A stretch of 64,000 bases of DNA from Thermoguttaceae bacterium (GTDB lineage: Bacteria; Planctomycetota; Planctomycetia; Pirellulales; Thermoguttaceae), in assembly GCA_025060325.1 (NCBI GenBank), contig JANXBW010000012.1, forward strand, positions 62,001-126,000, in the 5' to 3' direction. Position 1 is the first letter of the stretch; each line of letters begins with the position of its first letter. The notes under the pieces are model-generated. The model ran no database searches, was not told the origin of the DNA, and saw nothing but the letters and a program-made list of their open reading frames with translations. Positions 28,673-38,305 of this stretch are shown here, one piece after another. Position numbers and translations under genes: made by a program.

Positions 28673-29785
28673 ATGTCCGGCGATCGACTCCGTCAGCTGA
28701 TTGCGCAAGAGGCAGCCCGGTTGATGTACTTTCGCCATGAAAAAGAATACCGTCGGGCTAAGTTGAAGGCTGCCCGGCGGATCTGTGGGCGCCAACCGCG
28801 CGAAGCCGAGCTACCCAGCAATCGCGAAATTCGTGATTATATCGCGATGCTGGCTCGCATGTACGAAGGCGAGCGCCGCTCGGAGAAGCTTTCCGACATG
28901 CGCCGCGAGGCACTGCGGATAATGCGACTACTAGAGCCATTTCGGCCAAAACTGGTCGGAAGCGTCCTCACTGGCCACGTTCGACAAGGTTCGGACATAG
29001 ATCTCCACGTCTTCTCCGACAGTGTGGAGGCGGTGTGCCACGTTCTGGAGCAGGAGGGTATCCACTTTGAAGTTGAGGAGAAACTTGTTCGCAAAGAGGG
29101 AGAGCTGCGCCGGTACACGCATATCCACTTCGAGACCCGCTACCCGTTTGAGCTGACCGTTTACCCGGCAAACATGGTGGGCCACGTGTTTCGAAGCTCC
29201 ATCACCGGCCGGCCTATGGAGCGGGCCTCCATTGCCCAGTTGGTTGCCCTCCTGGGCGAGGAGATGACAAGTAAAACTCCGGAAAGCCAAGCAGCAGATC
29301 AAGCGGTGGACAATCGCCTGGACCGCTTTCAGGTTTACTATTCTTTGCTTGCCCCGCTGGAAGGCATTCGGGAAAATCCGCAGTTTCACCCGGAGGGCGA
29401 TCTACTCTACCACAGCTTGCAAGTGTTTGCTTTGGCTCGGGAACGGCTCCCTTACGACGAGGAGTTTCTTCTTGCTGCTTTACTCCACGATGTGGGCAAA
29501 GCGATTGATCCGGCAAACCACGTGCAGGTAGCGTTAGAAGCCCTCGAGGGCTATATCACTGAGCGGACAGCCTGGCTTATTGCCCACCATATGGAAGCGC
29601 AGGAGCTGCACCGGGGTGGGCTTAGTCAACGGCTTCGCCGCCGGCTCCAGGAGTCGGAAGATTTCGAGGAACTTCTCCTTTTGGCTGAATGCGACCGCGC
29701 CGGCCGGGTACCAGGTGCCGAGGTGCCTTCGCTCGAGGAAGCCCTTCAGTATATTCGCGAACTGGCCGAGCAGTTTGGCGAGTGA
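28673..29785 (+). CDS. Nucleotidyltransferase-HD domain protein
   Basis: A 370-residue two-domain protein. Residues about 85-200 are a pol-beta-type nucleotidyltransferase with GSVLTGHVRQGSDIDLHVF: Gly-Ser at 96-97 and the metal aspartates D108 and D110. A further carboxylate may come from FELTVYP (about 160). Residues about 240-355 are an HD phosphohydrolase domain: H247, the H272-D273 pair in LLHDVGKAID, and H305 in IAHHM. The N-terminal 80 residues are helical and charged. The order NTase then HD recalls CCA-adding enzymes and GlnD, but length and spacing fit neither, and the tRNA-binding part is absent. Substrate unknown. AGGA lies 9 bases before the ATG. It is a single gene. Confidence 0.85.
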   Translation: MSGDRLRQLIAQEAARLMYFRHEKEYRRAKLKAARRICGRQPREAELPSNREIRDYIAMLARMYEGERRSEKLSDMRREALRIMRLLEPFRPKLVGSVLTGHVRQGSDIDLHVFSDSVEAVCHVLEQEGIHFEVEEKLVRKEGELRRYTHIHFETRYPFELTVYPANMVGHVFRSSITGRPMERASIAQLVALLGEEMTSKTPESQAADQAVDNRLDRFQVYYSLLAPLEGIRENPQFHPEGDLLYHSLQVFALARERLPYDEEFLLAALLHDVGKAIDPANHVQVALEALEGYITERTAWLIAHHMEAQELHRGGLSQRLRRRLQESEDFEELLLLAECDRAGRVPGAEVPSLEEALQYIRELAEQFGE

Positions 29786-30676
29786 CGGCTTCAGGCGAGT
29801 AATCACTTTCGCCAGTCGGACGATCGCCGAGCCTGTCGGCCGCGGGCAGGGGACTTCTTTGCATTAAAAGCCGATGGGTTAGCCGCTGGGCTTGAGACCC
29901 GACCAGGAGTGCTGGCAAAGGTAAAAGCCAACTGATCGGCAAGCGGCGGTTCTAAACCTGGCGCGGTGGCCTCCGAGGCCTTTGGACCCGTAAAGCTCGG
30001 CTTTCTCCGCCAAGCTTTGTCGACACTCTTCCTTTCAGAGACTGGTCGTTTGAACGTCGCATGGTTAATGACAAGTTGGGGGGCAGACCCCCACGTGATC
30101 AAGCGGCCAGTTGCGGTCCCTCTGAGGGCTGCGCGGAGGGCACAAACTGCCATACCGCCTCCATTTCCGGCGAGGACAGCTCCGCAGGTTTTTTTGTGCC
30201 GGACGTAAATTAAGTAGGAAATTGGCCAGGCGAAGCTAAAGCAAAAGGCGCTAGGGGTCATCGCGGGCTTGTTTTCACAACGCCACAAAAAAGCTCGAAC
30301 TGAGCCGGACTGTTTTCCTACGGTGAGGTTTTGTTATTCGGCTTGTCGGGCCCGGATTTGCGGATTTGGGCCAACATGAAAAAGGCAAGCTTTCGCCTGG
30401 GCCCTACCTCCCCTCTGCATCGCTAAGCAAAAAGTCGGCAAACCCGCTGAGGGGCGAGACGCTTGTGAGGAAAAATCGGCGAAGAAATCGGCGAGAAAAT
30501 ATCATCCTGCTACCTTGTGCGGAATAGACAGCCGCTTCACTATCCAAGACGGCCGGCGGAAAAGATCGGCGCATAAAGTCTTGGCTCAACGCCGATGGGG
30601 AACGACCGTTCAAATGATGTCGGCGGGACCTGCGATAAAACCCGGAAGTAAAGACACAGGGAGGCGGCTTTATAAG
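29786..30676. other. Gene-free stretch before tRNA-His, 891 bp
   Basis: Frames up to 161 codons occur on the minus strand (29803-30288), but their composition (Ala/Arg/Ser/Pro-rich) and lack of a domain argue against coding. A weak hairpin followed by T occurs near 30378-30398 on the minus strand. Nothing else was noticed. Confidence 0.45.
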
Positions 30677-30751
30677 GGTGGGTGACGGGGCTCGAACCCG
30701 CAACCACCAGATCCACAGTCTGGTGCTCTAACCAGTTGAGCTACACCCACC
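30677..30751 (-). tRNA. tRNA-His (anticodon GTG)
   Basis: A complete cloverleaf reads on the minus strand. The acceptor GTGGGTG/CACCCAC is extended by the histidine-specific G at -1 opposite C73. The D arm is GCTCAACTGGTTAGAGC. The anticodon stem CCAGA/TCTGG encloses CTGTGGA, giving GTG. The T arm is GCGGGTTCGAGCCCCGT. CCA is not encoded. Confidence 0.96.
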
Positions 30752-31639
30752 GTAGGAACGCTCGTTTTTCGAACAGCGGCCCCCTTTCGCCGCTGCGCCA
30801 CCCGCGAGGTTTTGAACATGGATAGCCAGGCCAGATCGAAGGCGACTTTGATTTCCCACTATCCCTTTTACAGCACTAACCAGCGAGCCGGGAGGTTCCT
30901 CGCTTAAGGGACTCTTCCCACTTTGGGCCACCGATAGAACCCCTCGCGGAAACCTTAATGTTTCCAGCGTGTCGCCTCCAAAAGTTTGCGGTGCTGTCGC
31001 CCGGCCGGCATAATTTGCGGGAATAATTTCCGCGGGGAAGCTTAAATTATTATCTGCGGGCCTTTCATCTTTGCAAAGCACGCCCCCCTTGGAGCTGCCC
31101 ACGGCGATTACGCAGTCCGGAACGTTCCTTGCCGCGGCAGTCGGGCATGCCTATAAAGTCGGCCAAAATCCTCCCCACCTTGCTCCAGCTCCAACCTTCC
31201 ACCTGTAGATAACCCTTGGATCGAGAAAATCAATTTGATCGGGCAACTTAGTGATCTTTGGTTCCGACAAAACCTTAACTCTGCTTTCTCGGTACCCTGG
31301 GTGCAAAAGTCTGAGTAGCGCTTGATCGCGAGGTCTGTCCGCGCAGTAACACTGGGTCAATTGCCCGGGTGAACCTCCTTGCTTGGGGCTTCGATTTGGT
31401 TTCCTGGAAGCACCGGGACCGAAGGCTTTGCAAATGATGATCACGCGCAATCGGCTGCCAAAATTCCCCAACTTTTTTGGGGATTTTGACACCATCCGGT
31501 TGGTAAAATGGGGCTGGGTTAAGATTTGCCCGCGAGCTGAAGATTGACACTTAAAGACGTGAACCCTTACCGTTGGAAAAAACGCTTTCTATAGGCCCGC
31601 CCAACGCAACGCATAATACGCAAGGCGAAGGAGGTACCG
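30752..31639. other. Gene-free stretch, 888 bp
   Basis: Short open frames only. It holds an inverted repeat (31460-31487), listed separately, and ends in the ribosome binding site of the Tat-exported protein gene. No other element was recognised. Confidence 0.45.
31460..31487. repeat. Inverted repeat, possibly a bidirectional terminator
   Basis: AAAATTCCCC and GGGGATTTT pair over 9 bp with one bulged T across a 9-base loop (AACTTTTTT). The A tract on one side and T tract on the other give the shape of a bidirectional terminator, but no gene ends nearby on either strand. Confidence 0.35.
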
Positions 31640-32650
31640 ATGCGCGAGTCCAATGATCGCCGCCGCTTTTTGCTCCAGGGACTTCTTGGCACTGCCGGTG
31701 TGGCAGCTTTGGGAGCTGAGGAAAGGATCCTCCTTGCGGCGCTCCAGCAGGGGGCAACCGCCCAACCGGCGCCGCTGGAGGCAGCCCGCCAAATGCCAAA
31801 GGGAAAAATCGGTAACGTAGAGATCAGTCGGCTGTTCTTGGGCGGTAACCTCATCGGCGGCTGGGCACACTCCCGCGATTTAATTTACGTCTCGCGGCTA
31901 TTCAAAGCCTACAACACGGATGAGAAGGTCTTCGAGACTTTCGCACTTGCCGAGTCTTACGGTATCAACACGGTGTTGCTTGATCCGGCATGCCAAGATG
32001 TTTACGTGAAATATCGCCAAAAGACCGGTAGCAATCTCCAGTCCATGGTGTGTATCCGGCCCAGTCCGGATGAAAACGACGTGCGGGAGCAGATAAAAAC
32101 TGTCCTCAGCAAGGGAGCAACACTTATTTACACCCACGGGGAAGTGACCGATCGGTGGATCATGGATGGTAAAGTGAAGGTGATCGCTAAGACCATCGCC
32201 TTAATTAAAGAGGCCGGAGTTCCCGCCGGCGTCGGCGCCCACTCCTTAGAGACGCCAAAGGCGTGCGAAAAACACCGCGTGGACCCGGATTATTATGTGA
32301 AGACTTTCCACTCCGATCGGTATTGGTCGGCTTCTCCACCGGAGTTGCGAGAGGAATGGTGTTGGTATAAAGGTCTCCGTTCAGAACACGGGCGCTATCA
32401 CGACAACATGTGGTGTCTCAACGCGGAAGAAACGGCCGCCTTCTTCCGCGGAATTAACAAGCCATGGGTTGCCTTTAAAGTTATGGCGGCCGGGGCAATT
32501 CATCCGCGCATGGCCTTCCCCTTCGCCTATCGCAATGGGGCTGACTTTATCTGCGCGGGGATGTTCGATTTTCAGATCGCCGAGGATGTGCAGATTGCCC
32601 TCGACAGTCTTCGCCGCTTAGAAAAGCGCGATCGCCCCTGGTGTGCGTAG
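31640..32650 (+). CDS. Tat-exported aldo/keto-reductase-like TIM-barrel protein
   Basis: A 336-residue protein with a twin-arginine signal (NDRRRFLLQGLLGTAGVAAL), probably cleaved near residue 40. The mature part looks like a planctomycete-type aldo/keto-reductase-related barrel. It has GNVEISRLFLGGNLIGGWAH near the start, where AKRs place the G-N nucleotide strand, then LAESYGINTVLLDPA, GATLIYTHGEVTD and VGAHSLETPKAC. The classical AKR catalytic Tyr and Lys (DxxxxY, K) are not obvious, so enzymatic activity is uncertain. Such Tat-exported paralogues are common in planctomycetes. A strong ribosome binding site (GGAGG, 6 bases spacing) fixes the ATG. It is an isolated gene. Confidence 0.75.
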   Translation: MRESNDRRRFLLQGLLGTAGVAALGAEERILLAALQQGATAQPAPLEAARQMPKGKIGNVEISRLFLGGNLIGGWAHSRDLIYVSRLFKAYNTDEKVFETFALAESYGINTVLLDPACQDVYVKYRQKTGSNLQSMVCIRPSPDENDVREQIKTVLSKGATLIYTHGEVTDRWIMDGKVKVIAKTIALIKEAGVPAGVGAHSLETPKACEKHRVDPDYYVKTFHSDRYWSASPPELREEWCWYKGLRSEHGRYHDNMWCLNAEETAAFFRGINKPWVAFKVMAAGAIHPRMAFPFAYRNGADFICAGMFDFQIAEDVQIALDSLRRLEKRDRPWCA

Positions 32651-33024
32651 GAGAGTCGCTTGGTTGCTCGTGGGAACCCTTTTACCGGCAAACGCGGGGG
32701 TATTTTTGTAAACAAGTTCGAAGATTGGTCCTAGAAATTCCGAAGAAGGAGCGGCCCTGAGTGGATAGCCTCTAACTAGCTAAAAGGCTCGGCCGGCTGT
32801 CCACGCGAAATGCCGTCGACAAATGCCCTCGCTGTTTTCCGTGGGAAGGTAAAACCCCTGCCCCGCGAATTCTTTTTGCCAGCGGATGATCGCCAGTTCC
32901 CGCCACATGGGTAACTGCTCGGCGCGCCCCCCTCTTGCGTCACACCGGCCCCCGGCGCCGGGGTTGTTGTCAGCGTATGTGATGGGCGCCCCTTGTCGCT
33001 GTGGACTGGTCCTGGCGGCAGTCA
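32651..33024. other. Gap between converging genes, 374 bp
   Basis: Convergent genes end on both sides. No terminator hairpin with a uridine tract was seen. A minus-strand frame (32780-33025) is probably chance. Confidence 0.4.
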
Positions 33025-34041
33025 CTACCGCTTCAACGTGGCAAAAAACGTTATTCCTGCCGCAACTAGCCCCACCGCTACCGCGACAATCGCCGTTGTT
33101 GCAAACCGGTACTGGGCGGCCGGGTTAATGATCATCTGTCCAAGCACTGCTAAAACTACACCCATATTAAACGCGATGATCGCATATAGCGCGCTTTGGC
33201 GAACCCCCTCCCCACCGGCCGGTGCCTTTGGTGTGGGCTCAGGGGCCGGAGCCGTCTCGGGGGCGGGGGCGCTTGCAGGCCTGGCGGCTGCCTGCCTGGC
33301 CACAGGTTGATAGGGCAGGTCCCGCGGATAATACTTGGCGATAGCCTCGTTGAGGCTAGCCGGCCGGCACAACACGGTCCGGATGGCTTTGCCCAAGCGT
33401 AAACGGAGCTCTTCCTCCACATCCGGGATCAGCGGGTTGGCGGCCGCCACAATGATGTGTTCACCATCTTCGAACAGTGGCACGAACGAATACTGCCTTG
33501 CAAGTTTGGCCGGCACAAGCGGGATTAGGGACTCGTCGATCGTAATGTCCGACAATTCGATATAAGGTAGCCCCTGGGCCTCGGCGTAGGCTAGCATCAC
33601 TTGTTCCGGCGGGGCAAGTTTCTGCTGCAAGATGGCGTCGCGGAGATCGATTCCAACTGTATCCGCAAATCGCTTTGCTTTTTCCAGTTGCTCGACCGTC
33701 AACACCTTGTTGAACAAAAGGATTTGGGCAAAATCCCGCGTTGGCGCTTGAACGACATCGGCACGACCAAGGGCCGCGTCGTACTCCTGTTTTCTTCGCC
33801 GGTCGGTTAGGCAAAACATGGCCCGGGCAAGCTCATCGAGCAGCCGGCGTGCTTCGGCCGCATGAGGTCCGCCTAAGTAATTCTGCCGGACATGAGCCGC
33901 CAACTTTTGATAATGCGCCCGGATCCGACTGACGTCGTCTTCAAAGAGTCGAAGACGCAAAAGCTGATAATAGTTTAACGGACGATTGGTATCGGAAATC
34001 TTTAGCCAATCGCGGTAAACATCCAATTGCCCTTGCGCCAT
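33025..34041 (-). CDS. J-like region, MshEN domain and two TM helices in one protein
   Basis: A 338-residue protein with three parts. Residues about 22-92 (NYYQLLRLRLFEDDVSRIRAHYQK and TDRRRKQEYDAAL) resemble the helices of a DnaJ domain but lack the HPD tripeptide needed to stimulate Hsp70. Residues about 100-255 are a MshEN/GspE N-terminal domain (PF05157), with ILLFNKVLTVEQLEKA and ARQYSFVPLFEDGEHI; such domains bind cyclic di-GMP or mediate subunit contact in type II secretion and type IV pilus ATPases. After an Ala/Pro-rich linker, two TM helices (about 285-335) close the protein. No ATPase domain follows. A signalling or scaffold role at the membrane is inferred. The gene stands alone, 212 bp downstream of the lipoprotein gene. 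Confidence 0.8.
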   Translation of the reverse strand: MAQGQLDVYRDWLKISDTNRPLNYYQLLRLRLFEDDVSRIRAHYQKLAAHVRQNYLGGPHAAEARRLLDELARAMFCLTDRRRKQEYDAALGRADVVQAPTRDFAQILLFNKVLTVEQLEKAKRFADTVGIDLRDAILQQKLAPPEQVMLAYAEAQGLPYIELSDITIDESLIPLVPAKLARQYSFVPLFEDGEHIIVAAANPLIPDVEEELRLRLGKAIRTVLCRPASLNEAIAKYYPRDLPYQPVARQAAARPASAPAPETAPAPEPTPKAPAGGEGVRQSALYAIIAFNMGVVLAVLGQMIINPAAQYRFATTAIVAVAVGLVAAGITFFATLKR

Positions 34042-34252
34042 GGGTGCGCACCCCAGATTCTTTGCCTTATAAGAAGTGTCGCTTCCTCCGCCGGTAAGCC
34101 CGGACTGTCTTTAGTCGTTAACGGGTATCCCCCTCCACAACCGGACTGGGCCCTAGAGGGACAGTTCTGCCAAACACTTTTTCGCTGACGAGTCTCGAAC
34201 AACAACGAATTTGCTGCCCCGGGGCGCCACTGAGCAAACCTATTAAAACTTT

Positions 34253-35125
34253 CTAGCGCAGAAGCTCTTCCAGCGATTCCAAATCCAGTTCAGGCTCAGC
34301 GGGCTTTGGCTTCTCCGGTTTCGGGGCGGGTTTAGCCGGTTTTGAAGCAGCTTGTTCTTGCGCAGACGTGCTGGCCGGGGCGGGAGCAGCCTTAGGCGAT
34401 TCTGCGGCGATCGTTTCCTCGCCCTTGGCCGGCTCTGCCATCTCCGGCGCGGGAGCGGCGGCACCTTCCTTGCTAGCCAAAAGCTCCTCAGTTTTCAAAA
34501 ACCGGATGCCCGACGCCACTGCTCGCAGATAAGGCTCCCACTGGCCGAGAGTGCCGGCCTCGCATACTAACCGCAAGGTGTAGCGCCGACCTGCAGCGAC
34601 CGTCTCTAAAGCGAGGATGTCGAAGACCTCGCCCACACGGCCCGGCTGCCGACCCCGGCTCCGGTAGGCTATCCAACTTCGTCCACCAAGTTGAAGGACC
34701 CGGTAACTCTTGGGATCCCGTTTCTGCCGCTCGGCCAACTGGCGAATGTAAGCGTTAGCCGTCTCGGACGTTAATGTCGCTGGCTCGTTTACATCTTCTG
34801 CGGTCAAAGCGATGACCGGCACTCCTGCATTTTGGCTTTTTTGCACACGAAAGACATACCGCGCACTTCGTGGCGGATAATACCAACCTTTTGGGCCAGC
34901 CAACTCTATTCGCCCGTCATCAAGCGGGGGCAATGGACTATCAAGTGCCGGCAGGACTTCCCCCTTCCCCTGACTGCCCGAATGGGATGCCGAGTTGCCT
35001 CCACACCCCGGAAGCATCACCGCGAAAATAACCCAACCGACAGCCCCCAAGTAAGCGGGGGCCACGGCGCGAATTCTTGCCGATATCTCAGTACGGATCA
35101 TTCCAAAGGGAGAACCTCGTTTCAT
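34253..35125 (-). CDS. Lipoprotein of unknown function with Ala/Pro/Glu-rich tail
   Basis: A 290-residue protein if started at the ATG at 35125; GTG at 35164 and ATG at 35101 are alternatives. A TM-like signal ends in the lipobox VMLPGCGG, so it is a predicted lipoprotein. A globular region follows (about 50-200) with GPKGWYYPPRSARYVFRVQK and AAGRRYTLRLVCEAGTLGQW, which looks beta-rich but matches no family I know. The last 80 residues are an Ala/Pro/Glu/Lys-rich, probably disordered stretch ending in acidic LDLESLEELLR. It lies upstream of the J-like/MshEN gene in the same direction, 212 bp apart. Confidence 0.75.
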   Translation of the reverse strand: MKRGSPFGMIRTEISARIRAVAPAYLGAVGWVIFAVMLPGCGGNSASHSGSQGKGEVLPALDSPLPPLDDGRIELAGPKGWYYPPRSARYVFRVQKSQNAGVPVIALTAEDVNEPATLTSETANAYIRQLAERQKRDPKSYRVLQLGGRSWIAYRSRGRQPGRVGEVFDILALETVAAGRRYTLRLVCEAGTLGQWEPYLRAVASGIRFLKTEELLASKEGAAAPAPEMAEPAKGEETIAAESPKAAPAPASTSAQEQAASKPAKPAPKPEKPKPAEPELDLESLEELLR

Positions 35126-35314
35126 GGTCCCGAGAAAATGCTTCCGGAAATTCTCGCTGGCCACCTACGTTGTTCCCTAAAGGCACAAAGACGCCCTATC
35201 AGCCACTGACCTCCGCGCAAAACAACATTATGAAGAACCTCTGACCGGCCGGGCTGACAGAGGCCGTCCGAAGCACCTCCCATTCACGGGAATCGGTCCA
35301 ACTTCACACCGACC

Positions 35315-35635
35315 CTATTCGCTCACTACCCGCTTAATTTTTTGGACGAAATGCGGAATCCGCAAGCTGGCGGTGAGCTGCTCGGCTTTCCGAACGGCCT
35401 TGGCGTGATCAGCGTAGGCGAAAAGAGCCACAGGCTCGAAGGAGTCATTAAACACGGCCCAAAAGATCTTCAGCTTCGTGCCTGAGCCTGTTTGTCCGTT
35501 GACTTTCTGGGAACTACTCCCTCCGGATGACTTAGGACCAACAGCCTCACGCGACTTAGATCCTGGGGCTTGACATTTGACGTGAGCGGAAGCCTGAGCT
35601 TTTCCGGTTTCTCCGGCTTTCTTGCGCGGGGACAT
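35315..35635 (-). CDS. Small protein with basic disordered N-terminus and compact C-terminal domain
   Basis: A 106-residue protein. The ATG at 35635 has GAGGTGG 4 bases upstream and is preferred over an ATG 47 codons earlier. The first 50 residues are Lys/Ser/Gly-rich (SPRKKAGETGKAQ) and probably disordered. The last 55 form a compact domain (IFWAVFNDSFEPVALFAYAD then HAKAVRKAEQLTASLRIP) that I do not recognise. The layout resembles small nucleic-acid-binding proteins, but no function can be claimed. It is a single gene. Confidence 0.6.
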   Translation of the reverse strand: MSPRKKAGETGKAQASAHVKCQAPGSKSREAVGPKSSGGSSSQKVNGQTGSGTKLKIFWAVFNDSFEPVALFAYADHAKAVRKAEQLTASLRIPHFVQKIKRVVSE

Positions 35636-36952
35636 GATCCACCTCGCGTTTTTGCCTGGACTTAGCAATCGAAGGTAAACGTGCCAACGGCGGGGCGCGG
35701 CTTGCCAGCCCATCCCACCAGGAAAGGCGGCAAGCCTCGGAAGCTCACCCAGCGAAGCACCGGCAGAGAATGGCAACTAATTTAGGGGCGGGTCGGCAGC
35801 CCCTCAAGCAGCCGCCGGATTTCTGAAAGATTAAAAAACGAAATATCCCGACGATTTGGCCTAAACGGAATTACCTCAGCGTCGGGCCGCTTAAACGAAG
35901 CACTTGATGTCGCCTGGGATGAACTCAGGGCGGCTAGCCGAGGGGTGATTTAACCGGCATCGCGGATACGGGTGTTTGGCTTCCAGATCCCTTCCGGCCC
36001 AAATCTTCGGCAGTAATTCGGGTGTGGCCAATTCGCGCTACTTTTTCGGCGGCTAGGTTTGCCCTCCCAAAAAGCAGGGTTTCTACTCACCCACCTTGCC
36101 AACCATTTGTGGCTGGTAGCTTGCGGGCAGGCTCCGCTTCCTTCAGCCTAGTCGGGCTCTGCAAAAACCGCAAAGGGAAGACCCAGCCAAACAACCCAGG
36201 GAGGAAAGCCACCGCCGATTTCCCTCCCCGAGGCCGGTTGAAACATATACCCCCGAGGGGACATGCGATGGGGCTCGCACGCCGGAGACCTTGCTCAGAT
36301 TTGCTTCTCAGGTGGATCGTAGTCAAACTGAGAACGCCAGCAAGCGGGGATAGCGTCCCCGGGGCTAGCTGCCTTCTGATTCCTTAACAAGCCTCCGCTG
36401 TCCGCCCGGCGGAACGGTCCTTTCCCCGCTGGCTGAGGACTCGTTAGAAAACCTCGCGGATTTACCGCCGGACTCTGACCGAACCGGGTTGCGCGCTTAC
36501 CCCATCCAGGGGAGTGCCCGTCTGCGAATCATTTGGCGTCTCATAAGCCTAGGAGTATTGCCTCGCGCGGTTAGCTCTAGATCACCCGGCTCAATGATGA
36601 CCCGACATCGCGCGACGACCTTAAGGAGAGTCCCAGGGAAATATTACTTGTGAGCTAAGAAATGGGCCAAGTTCTATTGGGGGGATCCGTACGGATGGCC
36701 GCGATCGCAAGACCATGAGGGGCGCGAAAAACCATCAGACCGGTTTTACGAGCTTCTTGAAATTTCACTCCTCCCGCGATAAACAGAATTTGTTTGAATC
36801 TCGCTGCTTCTGAGTTGCCCCAATCTCACGCTTTTTGCTCCGGGTCGGGTCGGTTTCCGTTGCTGGTGATGGTCCTAACGGAGGCTCAAACTATTTTTGC
36901 CCCGCGAATGGTTAACATTTTTGTAAGGAATATCTGGTTTTAAATTCGAGCT
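35636..36952. other. Long gene-free stretch, 1.3 kb
   Basis: No convincing gene. Short frames on both strands lack domains and ribosome binding sites. The right end (about 36880-36950) is AT-rich and should contain the promoter of the NRDE gene. No repeats or RNA genes were recognised. Confidence 0.5.
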
Positions 36953-37726
36953 ATGTGTGTTTTGGCGATTCATTTTCAGGCAATAAATGAGGCCCCCGTA
37001 CTTTTGGCCCACAATCGGGATGACTCCTATGAGCGGCCGGTAAGTCCGCCACGGGTTCACTATGGGCGACCGAAAGTCATCTGCCCGGTAGATCGAAAGG
37101 ACGGTGGGACTTGGATCGGGGTTAACCAGCACGGTTTGGCCGTGGCGGTAATTAATCGGGGCAGGCCGGGGGCCGAACCGCCTGATGCCCGCTCGGTCTT
37201 TGTGCTGTGCCGCGAACTCCTTAATTGTGCTTCCGCGACCCACGCCATTTCCAAGTGTTGTGAGGAACTCCAAACAGGTAAGTACTCGCCTTCTCACTTC
37301 CTGTGTGTAGATCGCCGGTTCGGAGCAGTGGTGCACTATGGGGGGGAGATCAATGTGGTGCCTCTACGGCCGGGGCTTCATTTCCTGAGCACCGCTCCCC
37401 TCGATGATCCCTTCGACCCCCGACAAGAGTTTGCCCGCCGGATGCTGACTTTGCAGCGGCTTGACTCGCCGGTTGCTTTTCTGGCAGCGGCTAGCCGCGT
37501 TTTTTCTCGTAAGGCCGACCCGGAAGGGAGACGGGGACTGGTCATTTCGGGGCCTGGATTCGGCACGGTGTGCTCGACGCTTGTCGCGTTAACAAATCGG
37601 CCGTCTCACGCAGTTTTTCACTTCGCCCCCGGACCGCCTTCGGAAACGCCGTATGACGATTACTCCGCGTTTTTGCGCCAGGTACTCTCAGCCGAACGAA
37701 ACGGCCGACCCGCCCAAAGCAAATAA
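36953..37726 (+). CDS. NRDE (TANGO2-like) family protein
   Basis: A 257-residue member of the NRDE family (PF05742), related to eukaryotic TANGO2 and implicated there in haem and lipid handling; bacterial function is not settled. The protein starts MCVLAI, so Cys2 would be N-terminal after Met removal, as in Ntn hydrolases. The name motif appears as LLAHNRDDSYERP. Further marks are KDGGTWIGVNQHGLAVAVINRG (about 48-69) and the YDDYSAFLRQ end. Length is typical (240-280), so it is complete. The ribosome binding site is weak. It is a single gene downstream of a 1.3 kb gene-free stretch. Confidence 0.9.
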   Translation: MCVLAIHFQAINEAPVLLAHNRDDSYERPVSPPRVHYGRPKVICPVDRKDGGTWIGVNQHGLAVAVINRGRPGAEPPDARSVFVLCRELLNCASATHAISKCCEELQTGKYSPSHFLCVDRRFGAVVHYGGEINVVPLRPGLHFLSTAPLDDPFDPRQEFARRMLTLQRLDSPVAFLAAASRVFSRKADPEGRRGLVISGPGFGTVCSTLVALTNRPSHAVFHFAPGPPSETPYDDYSAFLRQVLSAERNGRPAQSK

Positions 37727-38305
37727 TCCCTCGTAATCTCCGGTCTCGGTTGGACCGCCACCGCTTTGTCCTGGTCCTTTGGGGGACTAGAAACCCGGCG
37801 CTGTGCCGGGGGAAACGCTTTCTTGCGCCGCGAAGGCGGAAGTTGATCTCCGGCATAGGAGGCTCCCTGGACGCCCCGGGCACCCGGCGTACCAAGGAGG
37901 GCCTCAAATCCGTTTTGGCCGGATTGTGCAAGCTTTCCGGCCTTGGGTGCAGGAAAGGCAGCAACTGGAGGCCCGGGATGATCTAAACTTGTGGGAAGGC
38001 CGGTCGGGCGCAACCGGCTGCAGATAATGTCTTTAAGCCTAGCAGATTGCTGTCCTAAGCTGAGCCTTTTGATGATCCGATTGATCCGACCGCCTACCTC
38101 CGGCCTAGAAACCTCAGGAATTTTGCCAGTTTGCTTGGGGATTTAGCGGCGGCTACTTGAGGGTCGTTGGCTGGGGTTTGGGGACCCAAAGTCCCCTTCC
38201 GAAAGCCGCCCGCAAATAGAGACCAACCGGTGCTTAAAGGCTTCACTCCAGCCAGCTCGGAAGGTGGCGACAACCCGCGTACGATAAGGCCTAGGATTTG
38301 CCACC
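37727..38305. other. Gene-free stretch, 579 bp
   Basis: Frames of up to 140 codons occur on the minus strand but have no recognisable domain and no start signal. No repeat or terminator was noticed. Confidence 0.4.

Noticed and set aside
30378-30398. A minus-strand hairpin followed by T residues, as terminator for tRNA-His
   Set aside because: The stem is only four base pairs and lies 280 bases away; not convincing.
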